Source of the DNA: Nitrospirota bacterium
GTDB lineage: Bacteria > Patescibacteriota > Gracilibacteria > UBA1369 > LOWO2-01-FULL-3
Direction of reading: 5' to 3'
DNA length: 5,944 nt
NCBI GenBank assembly: GCA_011682355.1
Contig: JAACEU010000039.1
Coordinates: 1 to 5,944 of the forward strand
The notes beneath the pieces are model-generated. The model was not told the origin of the DNA, did no database searches, and saw only the letters and a program-made list of their open reading frames with translations. Each line of letters starts with the position of its first letter. Position 1 is the stretch's first letter. Below, in pieces: positions 1 through 5,473 of the stretch. The translations under genes were made by a program, and so were the position numbers.

Positions 1-10
1 CACCTCCCCC

Positions 11-16
11 TACAAT
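11..16 (+). promoter_or_regulatory. -10 box of carA, probably giving a leaderless mRNA
   Basis: TACAAT (5 of 6 to TATAAT) ends 7 nt before the carA ATG at 24, so transcription would start at or within a base or two of the start codon. The -35 element would lie outside the window and cannot be checked. The C-rich bases between box and ATG hold no Shine-Dalgarno, which fits leaderless translation. Confidence 0.4.
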
Positions 17-23
17 ACCCCCG

Positions 24-1121
24 ATGCCAAAAGAAAAAACCGCCACCCTCGTACTCAAGGATGGCACTAAAATCGAAGGAAAATCCTTTGGTGCAGACGT
101 TCCCTGCGCAGGAGAAGTAGTTTTCAACACAGGAATGATGGGATACCCGGAGTCTTTGACCGATCCCTCCTACCAAGGCCAAATCCTCGCTTTCACATAC
201 CCGCTAATCGGAAATTATGGAATCGGAGGTGAATGCAAAAATTCAGACAACATTTCAAAAAGATTCGAATCAAACAAAATTCAAGTAAAAGGAATAATTG
301 TCTCGCAATACAGCGAAAACTACAGCCATTGGGACGCAAAAAAATCCCTCGGAGAATGGCTTAAAAAACACAACATTCCAGCCATCACAGGAATTGACAC
401 CCGCGCTCTAACCCAAAAAATCCGAGAACACGGCACAATCATAGGAAAAATTGTCACAAAAAAGGAAGATCCGGAATACTACGACCCCGACACAGAAAAC
501 CAAGTCGCAAAAGTTTCAATCAAAAAACCAAAACTCTATAACAGACGCAATAGCGTCTCTAACAAAAAAGGAAAAAAAATCATCTGCGTAGACTGTGGAA
601 TGAAAAACAACATTCTCAGATCACTTCTAGACAGAAACCTCACAGTAAATAGAGTCCCATGGGACTACGACTTCATCGAAGCGGGAGAAAAATTTGATGG
701 AATTTTCATAACAAACGGTCCGGGCGACCCGTCATATCTCGAACCACTCGTCAACATCATCAAAAAAGCACTAAAACTCAAAAAGCCAATCTTCGGAATC
801 TGCATGGGAGCACAAATCCTCGCCCTCGCGACCGGAGCAAAAACCTACAAACTCAAATTCGGACATCGCTCACAAAACCAACCATGTATCGATGTCGAAA
901 CAGAACACTGCTACATCACAAGCCAAAACCACGGCTTCGCAATCAGAGAAAAATCACTAAAACCAGGTTGGAAAGTTTGGCTCAAAAACGCAAACGACGG
1001 AACAGTCGAAGGCATCAAACACAAAACTCTCCCCTACATGGCATGCCAATTCCACCCGGAAGCAACTCCCGGCCCAACCGACACCAACCACTTCTTCGAT
1101 ATCTTCTCAGAAATGCTATAA
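24..1121 (+). CDS. carA: Carbamoyl-phosphate synthetase small (glutamine amidotransferase) subunit
   Basis: The protein hydrolyses glutamine and channels ammonia to the large subunit CarB, which makes carbamoyl phosphate for pyrimidines and arginine in the cytoplasm. It has 365 aa, close to the 382 aa of E. coli CarA. Residues about 6-140 are the CarA N-terminal domain, with the family block GEVVFNTGMMGYPESLTDPS at 30-49. Residues about 184-365 are a class I amidotransferase domain: NGPGDP at 231-236, nucleophile Cys260 in FGICMGAQ, the block SQNHGF at 300-305, and catalytic His344 and Glu346 in CQFHPEATPGP. Two usually conserved places deviate: GICLGHQ reads GICMGAQ, and the block after FGH reads RSQNQPC. 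The interdomain linker (about 172-182) is encoded by a perfect short palindrome. No carB is adjacent in the window. The ATG at 24 follows a -10 box directly and has no Shine-Dalgarno. Confidence 0.96.
   Translation: MPKEKTATLVLKDGTKIEGKSFGADVPCAGEVVFNTGMMGYPESLTDPSYQGQILAFTYPLIGNYGIGGECKNSDNISKRFESNKIQVKGIIVSQYSENYSHWDAKKSLGEWLKKHNIPAITGIDTRALTQKIREHGTIIGKIVTKKEDPEYYDPDTENQVAKVSIKKPKLYNRRNSVSNKKGKKIICVDCGMKNNILRSLLDRNLTVNRVPWDYDFIEAGEKFDGIFITNGPGDPSYLEPLVNIIKKALKLKKPIFGICMGAQILALATGAKTYKLKFGHRSQNQPCIDVETEHCYITSQNHGFAIREKSLKPGWKVWLKNANDGTVEGIKHKTLPYMACQFHPEATPGPTDTNHFFDIFSEML
541..558 (+). repeat. Short palindrome in the carA linker, also present in the downstream RNA locus
   Basis: AGACGC-AATA-GCGTCT is a perfect 6-bp inverted repeat with a 4-nt loop. 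It encodes the hypervariable CarA linker between the N-terminal and amidotransferase domains. The 17-mer ACAGACGCAATAGCGTC matches the minus strand of 1397-1413 at 15 of 17 bases, differing only in the loop. It could be a dispersed palindromic element or chance; two copies do not decide. Confidence 0.4.
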
Positions 1122-1126
1122 CGCAT

Positions 1127-1152
1127 AAAAAAAACCCCGATAAATCGAGGTT
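1127..1152 (-). terminator. Rho-independent terminator of the minus-strand RNA
   Basis: Read on the minus strand, AACCTCGA-TTTA-TCGGGGTT forms an 8-bp stem that includes one G-U wobble, followed directly by T's; the uninterrupted T run, counting the last two stem bases, is 8. On the plus strand the same position is an A-C mismatch and the A run comes first, so the element is oriented for minus-strand transcription. It lies just after the carA stop, insulating the convergent genes. Confidence 0.7.
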
Positions 1153-1203
1153 AAAAGTTTTCCTGCCAGCTTTCGCTGAGAACTTTTGTTTTTGTTTTTG
1201 TTT
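1153..1203 (+). terminator. Probable carA terminator (hairpin plus interrupted T tract)
   Basis: AAAAGTT (1153-1159) pairs with AACTTTT (1181-1187), with an inner stem CAGC/GCTG closing a TTTC loop, followed on the plus strand by TTTTGTTTTTGTTTTTGTTT. It begins 32 nt after the carA stop. The same bases read on the minus strand give CAGC-GAAA-GCTG, a GNRA tetraloop, so this stem may also be a domain of the minus-strand RNA. The T tract is broken by G's, which lowers confidence. Confidence 0.45.
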
Positions 1204-1517
1204 ACTCCTGCCAAGTTTTGGTGTTGTTTTCAGCCGCACCACCGGCCGTCTGTGACTCCCCGACGTAACCCGCCAGAGGTGGGTCAGAAGGGGCAGAACA
1301 GTGATTGGATCAGTCCAATCATCTCCGATCACATCCTCAAAGGCTACATGATCATCACTTAGCGAGGACAGCAGAGAGAATGACTTTATTTGTCAGGACG
1401 CTAAAGCGTCTGTTCATTCCCTCCAGCTCTCATCGCTAGAGAGTGTTTTTTGTTTTTGTTTTTTCAATGTGCTTATCTTGCGAGCGTTTCGAATTTCCTT
1501 TTTTTGAAATTCAAATC

Positions 1518-1545
1518 ATCATACCTCTTTGGAATTAAAAGTCAA
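1518..1545 (-). promoter_or_regulatory. Sigma70-type promoter of the minus-strand RNA
   Basis: On the minus strand TTGACT (1545-1540) is followed after 16 nt by TATGAT (1523-1518), 5 of 6 matches to each consensus hexamer. The predicted start, about 6-7 nt further on, falls at 1511-1512, exactly where the 5' hairpin of the RNA begins. It lies downstream of the HNH stop, so the RNA can be transcribed independently of that gene. Confidence 0.6.
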
Positions 1546-1615
1546 AATTCTAAAGTAGACACTCGCGACAAAACATTGTATAACAAGTCAACCGGCCGCC
1601 GCTGAAATCTTCACT

Positions 1616-2491
1616 TCATCCTCCTCCTATCATTTTTGCCACCACCATGTCATCAATCATATTTTTGATATCATATTTTTCCCGCTTCCTCCGCACACAC
1701 CAGTATTTCGGATCTTTTCCCTCATTTTCTATAAGCCCCAGATGCACAAGCTGATGATGTTCTTTGCAAAGTGGATGAATTTTGTCGGGATTGTGCTCTT
1801 TTTTTAGTGCGAACCGGTCACTGTGATGTAGGACTACGGACTTATGCGTGCATCCGGGAACACAACAGGTTCCATTAGTCGTTTTGTGTGAATATTTCTG
1901 AATGGCAATTGGTACGTACTTTGATTTAGATCTTTTTGTTTCGGGTTTTTCCCTCTCAAGCTTTTCTTCTCGTAGTTGTAAATACTCTTCAATTAAATCG
2001 TTGTAATCCGAATTTGCAGCCAATTTCTCTAGTTTTTCGGCCAAATCCAGACACAATTGCATAGTTACAGATTTATATTCTGCGTTCGGGACGTCCCGAG
2101 ATTCCTTCCTGGTTTCTTTCACAAAAGTTCTAAAAGTATGATGACTCATATTCTCCGCTTTTTCTGCCCAAAATCCTTGATCTTCAACTGTAGCGATTGT
2201 TGCCGCCGGTCTAATCGCATTCACACCTTTTTTCTCTGCTACTTTTATCAATTCCGGCTTATCTTCAACTTTCTTTAATACCCACAAAACATCAACCACC
2301 TTCCTTCTACTCATTCCCGCAACCTTTGCCGCATATTCGTAAATACAAGAAAACCCCAACTGCTCCCAAATCCGTAACTTTTCCACTTCTGGCAACAATA
2401 ATTCACACTCGCGTATCCATTTCTTTGCTTTTTCTCCACAAAACGAAAATTTTTCATGGACATCAGCGGCTCTTCCAACTAACTTTTTCAT
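1616..2491 (-). CDS. HNH-family endonuclease
   Basis: A 291-aa cytoplasmic protein with a C-terminal HNH nuclease domain of the metal- and zinc-binding type. The domain spans about 207-251: a Cys pair in CCVPGC (209-214), the His-His of LHHSDRF (222-223), His239, Cys242, and HH at 245-246 with His250 closing the second zinc half. The N-terminal half (about 20-180) is helical and charged, with IWEQLGFSCIYEYA at 41-54 and MSRRKVVDVL at 60-69. It resembles the N-terminal part of stand-alone HNH proteins that probably recognise DNA, while the HNH part would cleave it. Such genes occur as selfish elements, in phage and in defence loci; the context does not decide. No methyltransferase or other restriction partner is visible. 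It ends in TGA, the start (CAT at 2489-2491 on plus) lacks a Shine-Dalgarno, and it is the only gene here on the minus strand. No terminator follows it closely; the next is at 1127-1152. Confidence 0.85.
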   Translation of the reverse strand: MKKLVGRAADVHEKFSFCGEKAKKWIRECELLLPEVEKLRIWEQLGFSCIYEYAAKVAGMSRRKVVDVLWVLKKVEDKPELIKVAEKKGVNAIRPAATIATVEDQGFWAEKAENMSHHTFRTFVKETRKESRDVPNAEYKSVTMQLCLDLAEKLEKLAANSDYNDLIEEYLQLREEKLEREKPETKRSKSKYVPIAIQKYSHKTTNGTCCVPGCTHKSVVLHHSDRFALKKEHNPDKIHPLCKEHHQLVHLGLIENEGKDPKYWCVRRKREKYDIKNMIDDMVVAKMIGGG

Positions 2492-2508
2492 ATTGACTTT
2501 CGTTAAAA

Positions 2509-2526
2509 GGTAAGCGTATGCTCACC
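2509..2526 (-). other. Small hairpin upstream of the HNH start codon
   Basis: On the minus strand GGTGAGC-ATAC-GCTTACC forms a 7-bp stem with one G-U wobble, followed by TTTT, ending 17 nt before the HNH ATG. On plus the wobble is an A-C mismatch. It could be part of the mRNA leader or a weak attenuator. A possible HNH promoter, TTGAAA (2552-2547) with TACGGT (2529-2524) at 17 nt spacing, would start within the hairpin, so the two readings conflict. Confidence 0.3.
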
Positions 2527-2580
2527 GTACTCCTACGCCACACCAATTTCAACTATTACCCCTTGCACAAGCGCAAAAAC

Positions 2581-2652
2581 CTGTCATCGCCACCGCAGAA
2601 ACAAGCCAAAACAAGACACTAAATACTCCACCGAAAATCTGCCATCGCCACC
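2581..2652. repeat. Pair of 14-bp direct repeats in the spacer before the exonuclease gene
   Basis: CTGTCATCGCCACC (2581-2594) and CTGCCATCGCCACC (2639-2652) differ at one base, lie 58 bp apart and are each preceded by an A-rich GMAAAAY-like stretch. They fall in the 218-bp spacer between divergently oriented genes, where regulator sites would be expected. Nothing else in this spacer looks coding. Confidence 0.45.
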
Positions 2653-2674
2653 TACAACCCGTAGAACAAAAAGA

Positions 2675-2702
2675 TTGTTAATTCCTTTTCCCTAATATAA
2701 AG
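2675..2702 (+). promoter_or_regulatory. Promoter of the exonuclease gene, predicted leaderless
   Basis: TTGTTA (2675-2680), a 16-nt spacer and TATAAA (2697-2702) put the transcription start at about 2709-2710, on the ATG at 2710. An overlapping TAATAT (2693-2698) would start only about 5 nt earlier. No Shine-Dalgarno precedes the ATG. Confidence 0.45.
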
Positions 2703-2709
2703 TACGAGC

Positions 2710-5025
2710 ATGTTTATATCACTAGACCTCGAAACAACGGGCTTCGACTCAAGCAAGGACAAAATCATTGAATTTGGTGCAGTAAAGTTTGATTTAAGCG
2801 GAGAAAAGGAAAGATTACAATTCCTCATTAATCCGGGAATCAAGCTTCCGGATATTATTACTCACATAACCAGTATTACAGATGAAGACCTCGCAGATGC
2901 GCCACAGTTTTCAGAAAAAGCCGAAGAAATAGCCGCCTTTATAGGAGATCTACCAATCGTTGGACACAATATCCAATTTGATACCGGATTTTTACGGGCA
3001 AACGGCATTGAGATCAAAAATCCGGAATATGACACATGCCAAATGGCCAGCATCCAACTCCCGGGACTCCCCTCTTACAGCCTTGAAATCCTTAGCAACT
3101 TGTTAGAACTCGAACACGAAGAAAAACACCGAGCCGTTGACGACTCAATAGCGGCAATGGAGCTTTTTATAAAACTCGCAGACCATTTCAGCCACCTTCC
3201 AACAGAATTAATCGAAAAAATTAAAAATTTATGCAAAAAAACTGACTGGGAACTAAAAGATTTTTTATTGACAATAGAGCCAAAAGAACCAAAATCATTC
3301 AAACAAGAAAGCGTAACCACCAAATTTGAACCATCTCCGTATCTGGAAAAAATACTGGAAATTCAAGAATCTTCATTAATTGAAATCAAACCGCCATACC
3401 AAGATTTAATAAAAGGACTCTCCGAAAAAATAGACAAAGATTCGTATATTTCAATTCCGGATCAAATTTTCAAACAAATTTCAGATTCTCTACCGAAAAA
3501 CATCGCAAAAATCGACTCTCCTTCAAAATACCTATCACTAAAAAGGCTGGAAAAATTCGAAAAAAGAGACCACTTCGAAAAATATGAATTTACAACATTA
3601 CTCAAACTCCTAATTTGGAAAGAGCAAACAGAAACCGGACACCTGAGCGAAATAACATTCTTCAACGAAGAAAGAACAATAATTCCATTCATAAACATCC
3701 AAGCAAATGAAGACACGGAATATTTTTTCAAAAAAGCCACAGAAAAAGACAAATCCTCACCGGCAGTTTGCTCACACCAATACACAATCGAAAAAAATCC
3801 AACAGCAAAAGAATTATTGATTATTAATTCGGAAAAATTCGTCCAATCAATAGCCTTCAATGGCTCGCATTACCTGAAATTAGACATTATCCTCTCCCAA
3901 CTTAAAAATTTAGGAGAAAACGAAATAACAGAATCTCTATCATCGACATCAACAATCATGTTCGGACTCATCGGCCTGCTTTTCGAAAAATACAATGATC
4001 GAAGCCAATACACAGCAAGATGCGAAATAAAACCCGACACGCTAGAGTCTTCAACAGCCAGAGATTTACATTCATCAATCATAAAATTAATAGAATCATC
4101 AAAAAAACTGGGCGAAATCAAGAACGAAAAAAACGAAATTGATCTCAAAAACTGGAAATCCTCATTAAAAATCCTGCAAGACATCTTCTTGAAGCCGGAT
4201 CTCGAACACAATTTTATTTGGATAGAAAAAGACTTTTCAGAAAACATCGTAATCAGATTATATCCATATTCAACAAAAGAATCTTTCCAAGAAATCACAA
4301 ATAACGCAGAAAAATTCAAAATCATCAGCGCAAATCTCGACTTCAACGACGACGGAGCCTTCACAAAAGACCTCATTGGCCTAGACAAATCAGTCCCACT
4401 CATAAAAACCGATGAAAAAAGAGAAGATCTCGAAATCTTCATAACACAAGACTCTTCTGCCGAAAGAGATTCGGTAGAAAAATTCCTGGAATCATACCTC
4501 CCTGAACGAAAAGGCCGAACAGCCATAATTTTCAACTCAAAACAACAACTAAGCACCTTCACGCTCAAGCTAAGCAAACACTTGAACAACCTAAACATAA
4601 AAACAGTCTCACAAATGACCGGCTCACTCGGAAAACTAAGAGAACAATTCAAACAAGACCCCGACAACTCAATCCTCTTTATTACCCCAAACTTTTGGGA
4701 GAATTTTAAAGATCATGACCTAATCGATTCCGTAATAATCCACAAAATCCCATTCGATCCACCTTCACTTCCCTACATCACCGCAACGAGCAAAAATTAT
4801 GGGAATCCATTCATAGACTTTCAGATACCTCGAGCCACATTTACACTCAAAAAAATAATCAATTACCTCCCAAACACGGCTAAACAAAAAGAAGTTGTAT
4901 TATTGGACTCCCGGCTAGTCGAAAAAGATTATGGTGAAGTAATCACCGAAAATTTGAAGAATCTAGCTACAACAAAAATCGTCAATCTTTCAACGTTAGC
5001 TCCAGATGTCAAGAAGAACACATAG
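2710..5025 (+). CDS. DnaQ-type 3'-5' exonuclease fused to a degenerate DinG-like helicase domain
   Basis: Residues 1-165 are a DEDDh exonuclease, which removes nucleotides from DNA 3' ends. All motifs are intact: Asp6 and Glu8 in LDLETTGF, His86 and Asp91 in VGHNIQFD, and His140 and Asp145 in HRAVDD. The rest follows the order of DinG/XPD-type helicases, giving the architecture of Gram-positive DinG (about 930 aa in B. subtilis, here 771). Recognisable DinG blocks are SKYLSLKRLEKF at 262-273, LLIWKEQTETGHLSEI at 300-315, SANL at 540-543 (motif III, usually SAT), FITPNFWENF at 657-666 (motif V) and VLLDSRLVEKDYG at 730-742. The catalytic helicase motifs are gone: no Walker A near 221-240, SQLK at 396-399 where DEAH is expected, LKKIINYLP instead of the Q-x-x-GR-x-x-R motif VI at about 713-721, and Ser266 where the first Fe-S cysteine would be. 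An ATP-driven helicase is therefore unlikely; the second half may bind DNA or partners. No gene symbol is assigned because it is neither plain dnaQ nor active dinG. Confidence 0.85.
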   Translation: MFISLDLETTGFDSSKDKIIEFGAVKFDLSGEKERLQFLINPGIKLPDIITHITSITDEDLADAPQFSEKAEEIAAFIGDLPIVGHNIQFDTGFLRANGIEIKNPEYDTCQMASIQLPGLPSYSLEILSNLLELEHEEKHRAVDDSIAAMELFIKLADHFSHLPTELIEKIKNLCKKTDWELKDFLLTIEPKEPKSFKQESVTTKFEPSPYLEKILEIQESSLIEIKPPYQDLIKGLSEKIDKDSYISIPDQIFKQISDSLPKNIAKIDSPSKYLSLKRLEKFEKRDHFEKYEFTTLLKLLIWKEQTETGHLSEITFFNEERTIIPFINIQANEDTEYFFKKATEKDKSSPAVCSHQYTIEKNPTAKELLIINSEKFVQSIAFNGSHYLKLDIILSQLKNLGENEITESLSSTSTIMFGLIGLLFEKYNDRSQYTARCEIKPDTLESSTARDLHSSIIKLIESSKKLGEIKNEKNEIDLKNWKSSLKILQDIFLKPDLEHNFIWIEKDFSENIVIRLYPYSTKESFQEITNNAEKFKIISANLDFNDDGAFTKDLIGLDKSVPLIKTDEKREDLEIFITQDSSAERDSVEKFLESYLPERKGRTAIIFNSKQQLSTFTLKLSKHLNNLNIKTVSQMTGSLGKLREQFKQDPDNSILFITPNFWENFKDHDLIDSVIIHKIPFDPPSLPYITATSKNYGNPFIDFQIPRATFTLKKIINYLPNTAKQKEVVLLDSRLVEKDYGEVITENLKNLATTKIVNLSTLAPDVKKNT

Positions 5026-5043
5026 ATTTAGAATTTTTGACTA

Positions 5044-5072
5044 TTGACTTTTTTTGCTTTCGTGCCTAAAAT
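5044..5072 (+). promoter_or_regulatory. Strong sigma70-type promoter of the V/A-ATPase operon
   Basis: TTGACT (5044-5049), a 17-nt spacer and TAAAAT (5067-5072) match the consensus at 5 of 6 bases in each box with ideal spacing. A second TTGACT starts 7 bp upstream (5037-5042) but is too far from the -10. The start would be near 5079, leaving a leader of about 59 nt before the ATG at 5138. It begins 19 nt after the exonuclease stop; I see no terminator between them. Confidence 0.65.
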
Positions 5073-5092
5073 TTCTCCGGCAAAAATCAATA

Positions 5093-5132
5093 TCCTTAAC
5101 TTTTACAAGTTAGGATTTTCCTTAACTTCTAC
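5093..5132 (+). promoter_or_regulatory. ATPase-operon leader with two competing hairpins
   Basis: TCCTTAACTTTTAC (5093-5106) is repeated as TCCTTAACTTCTAC (5119-5132), 13 of 14 identical. Between them AAGTTAGGA (5107-5115) can pair with either copy (CCTTAACTT with one bulged T). The two hairpins exclude each other, and the downstream one ends a few bases before the ATG. The upstream hairpin is followed by TTTT, so it could also act as a weak terminator. This may be an attenuator or translation switch; function is inferred only from the pairing. Confidence 0.4.
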
Positions 5133-5137
5133 GCATT

Positions 5138-5467
5138 ATGACTACTCAAAACGATCCGATATCTCAAATAAAAAGCGCTGAACAAGAACTTAAAAAGAAA
5201 ATTGAACAAGCAAAAAAGGATTTTGATGAAAAACTTATAAAACACGCCGAAGATCTAGATACAAAAACAGCCGCCTTCAAAGAAGACCTAAGAAGCAAGG
5301 GAATGGAAAAACTCGGAACCACAAAAAAAGAAGCCGGTGAACTTTTCAAATCAAAAATGGCCACAGCGCAAAGCGAAAAAAACAAAATCATCTCAGAAGC
5401 TAACTCGAAACTACCGGACTCAACAAAAGAAGTTGTCTCAATTTTCCTGAATCACATAAAAAGCTAA
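5138..5467 (+). CDS. ntpF: V/A-type ATPase peripheral-stalk coiled-coil subunit (G/H-type)
   Basis: A 109-aa, highly charged, almost wholly helical protein with no membrane segment or signal peptide. Residues about 8-90 form a continuous Lys/Glu/Ala-rich coiled coil, typical in length and composition of the small peripheral-stalk subunit (AhaH in archaea, NtpF in Enterococcus hirae), which pairs with subunit E to tie the catalytic head to subunit I. Sequence alone is weakly diagnostic of this family. The call rests mainly on position: the next gene is subunit I, 6 nt downstream, and small stalk subunit followed by I is the usual start of archaeal and enterococcal V/A-ATPase operons. The ATG is chosen because the frame opens there and matches family length; no Shine-Dalgarno precedes it. 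An unrelated coiled-coil protein is the alternative. Confidence 0.75.
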   Translation: MTTQNDPISQIKSAEQELKKKIEQAKKDFDEKLIKHAEDLDTKTAAFKEDLRSKGMEKLGTTKKEAGELFKSKMATAQSEKNKIISEANSKLPDSTKEVVSIFLNHIKS

Positions 5468-5473
5468 CTTCCC

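Larger units (their letters stand above)
1127..1512 (-). ncRNA. Candidate structured non-coding RNA, class not recognised
   Basis: This stretch has no convincing protein gene but carries the parts of a stand-alone RNA gene on the minus strand. A promoter lies at 1518-1545. The predicted 5' end starts a perfect 7-bp hairpin GAATTTC/GAAATTC (1512-1506 with 1497-1491). A long branched hairpin follows: TAGCGA/TCGCTA (1438-1433 with 1365-1360), an inner stem at 1428-1414 with 1383-1370, and an apical GACGC-TTTA-GCGTC. Next come an 8-bp stem TGATTGGA-CTGA-TCCAATCA (1321-1302), GGCCG/CGGCT (1247-1232) and a GNRA stem CAGC-GAAA-GCTG (1178-1167), then the terminator. Several imperfect pairs are G-U wobbles on the minus strand but A-C mismatches on the plus strand, which favours the minus strand; one stem (1268-1284) favours plus. 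CAAAAAC-type linkers (1464-1445 and 1203-1188) bracket a visibly GC-richer core. The hallmark motifs of RNase P RNA, tmRNA and SRP RNA are not seen. It could alternatively be a structured 3' UTR of the HNH mRNA. Confidence 0.6.

Noticed and set aside
884..1332. Two ORFs overlapping the carA end and the RNA (884-1255 plus, 1015-1332 minus)
   Set aside because: Both run across the carA 3' end in other frames and across the structured region; their proteins are low-complexity Arg/Pro- or Lys/Gln-rich with no family resemblance and no initiation signal.
1301..1383. RTGATGA and CTGA motifs resembling C/D box RNA elements on the minus strand
   Set aside because: These are short motifs expected by chance; box C/D guide RNAs belong to archaea and eukaryotes, and no terminal C/D stem is formed.
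1411..1430. Plus-strand GTTCATTCCCTCCAGCTC resembling the 3' end of tmRNA
   Set aside because: There is no T-stem partner for CCCTCC before GTTCA, no CCA end, no matching 5' GGGGCTG half at a sensible distance and no tag reading frame. The bases are better explained as one arm of the long hairpin.
1360..1464. Large hairpin plus TTTTTTGTTTTTG as a plus-strand terminator
   Set aside because: The stem contains A-C mismatches on plus that are G-U wobbles on minus, the T tract starts several bases after the stem, and no plus-strand gene precedes it other than carA, which has a nearer terminator.
1127..1512. RNase P or SRP RNA as the identity of the minus-strand RNA
   Set aside because: No GGAAAGTCCGG-like or ACAGAA...GGCTTA-like P4 strands and no CCGGAAGG-type SRP tip motif are present on either strand.
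1575..1582. TATACAAT on the minus strand as a -10 box
   Set aside because: No acceptable -35 lies 15-19 nt upstream, and the TTGACT nearby is far too close; the pair at 1518-1545 is much better.
1616..1618. TGA read as glycine (code 25), which would extend the HNH protein
   Set aside because: The other long genes contain no in-frame TGA at all, whereas code-25 genomes use it often for glycine; TGA is a stop here.
1616..2491. IscB/HEARO-type system (HNH nuclease with guide RNA)
   Set aside because: The protein has no RuvC segments or arginine-rich bridge, and the RNA lies downstream of the ORF, whereas the IscB RNA lies upstream of its ORF.
3870..4667. 265-aa minus-strand ORF inside the exonuclease gene
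   Set aside because: It is Ser/Phe/Leu-rich as expected from the antisense of a Lys/Glu-rich coding frame and is fully inside a well-supported gene.
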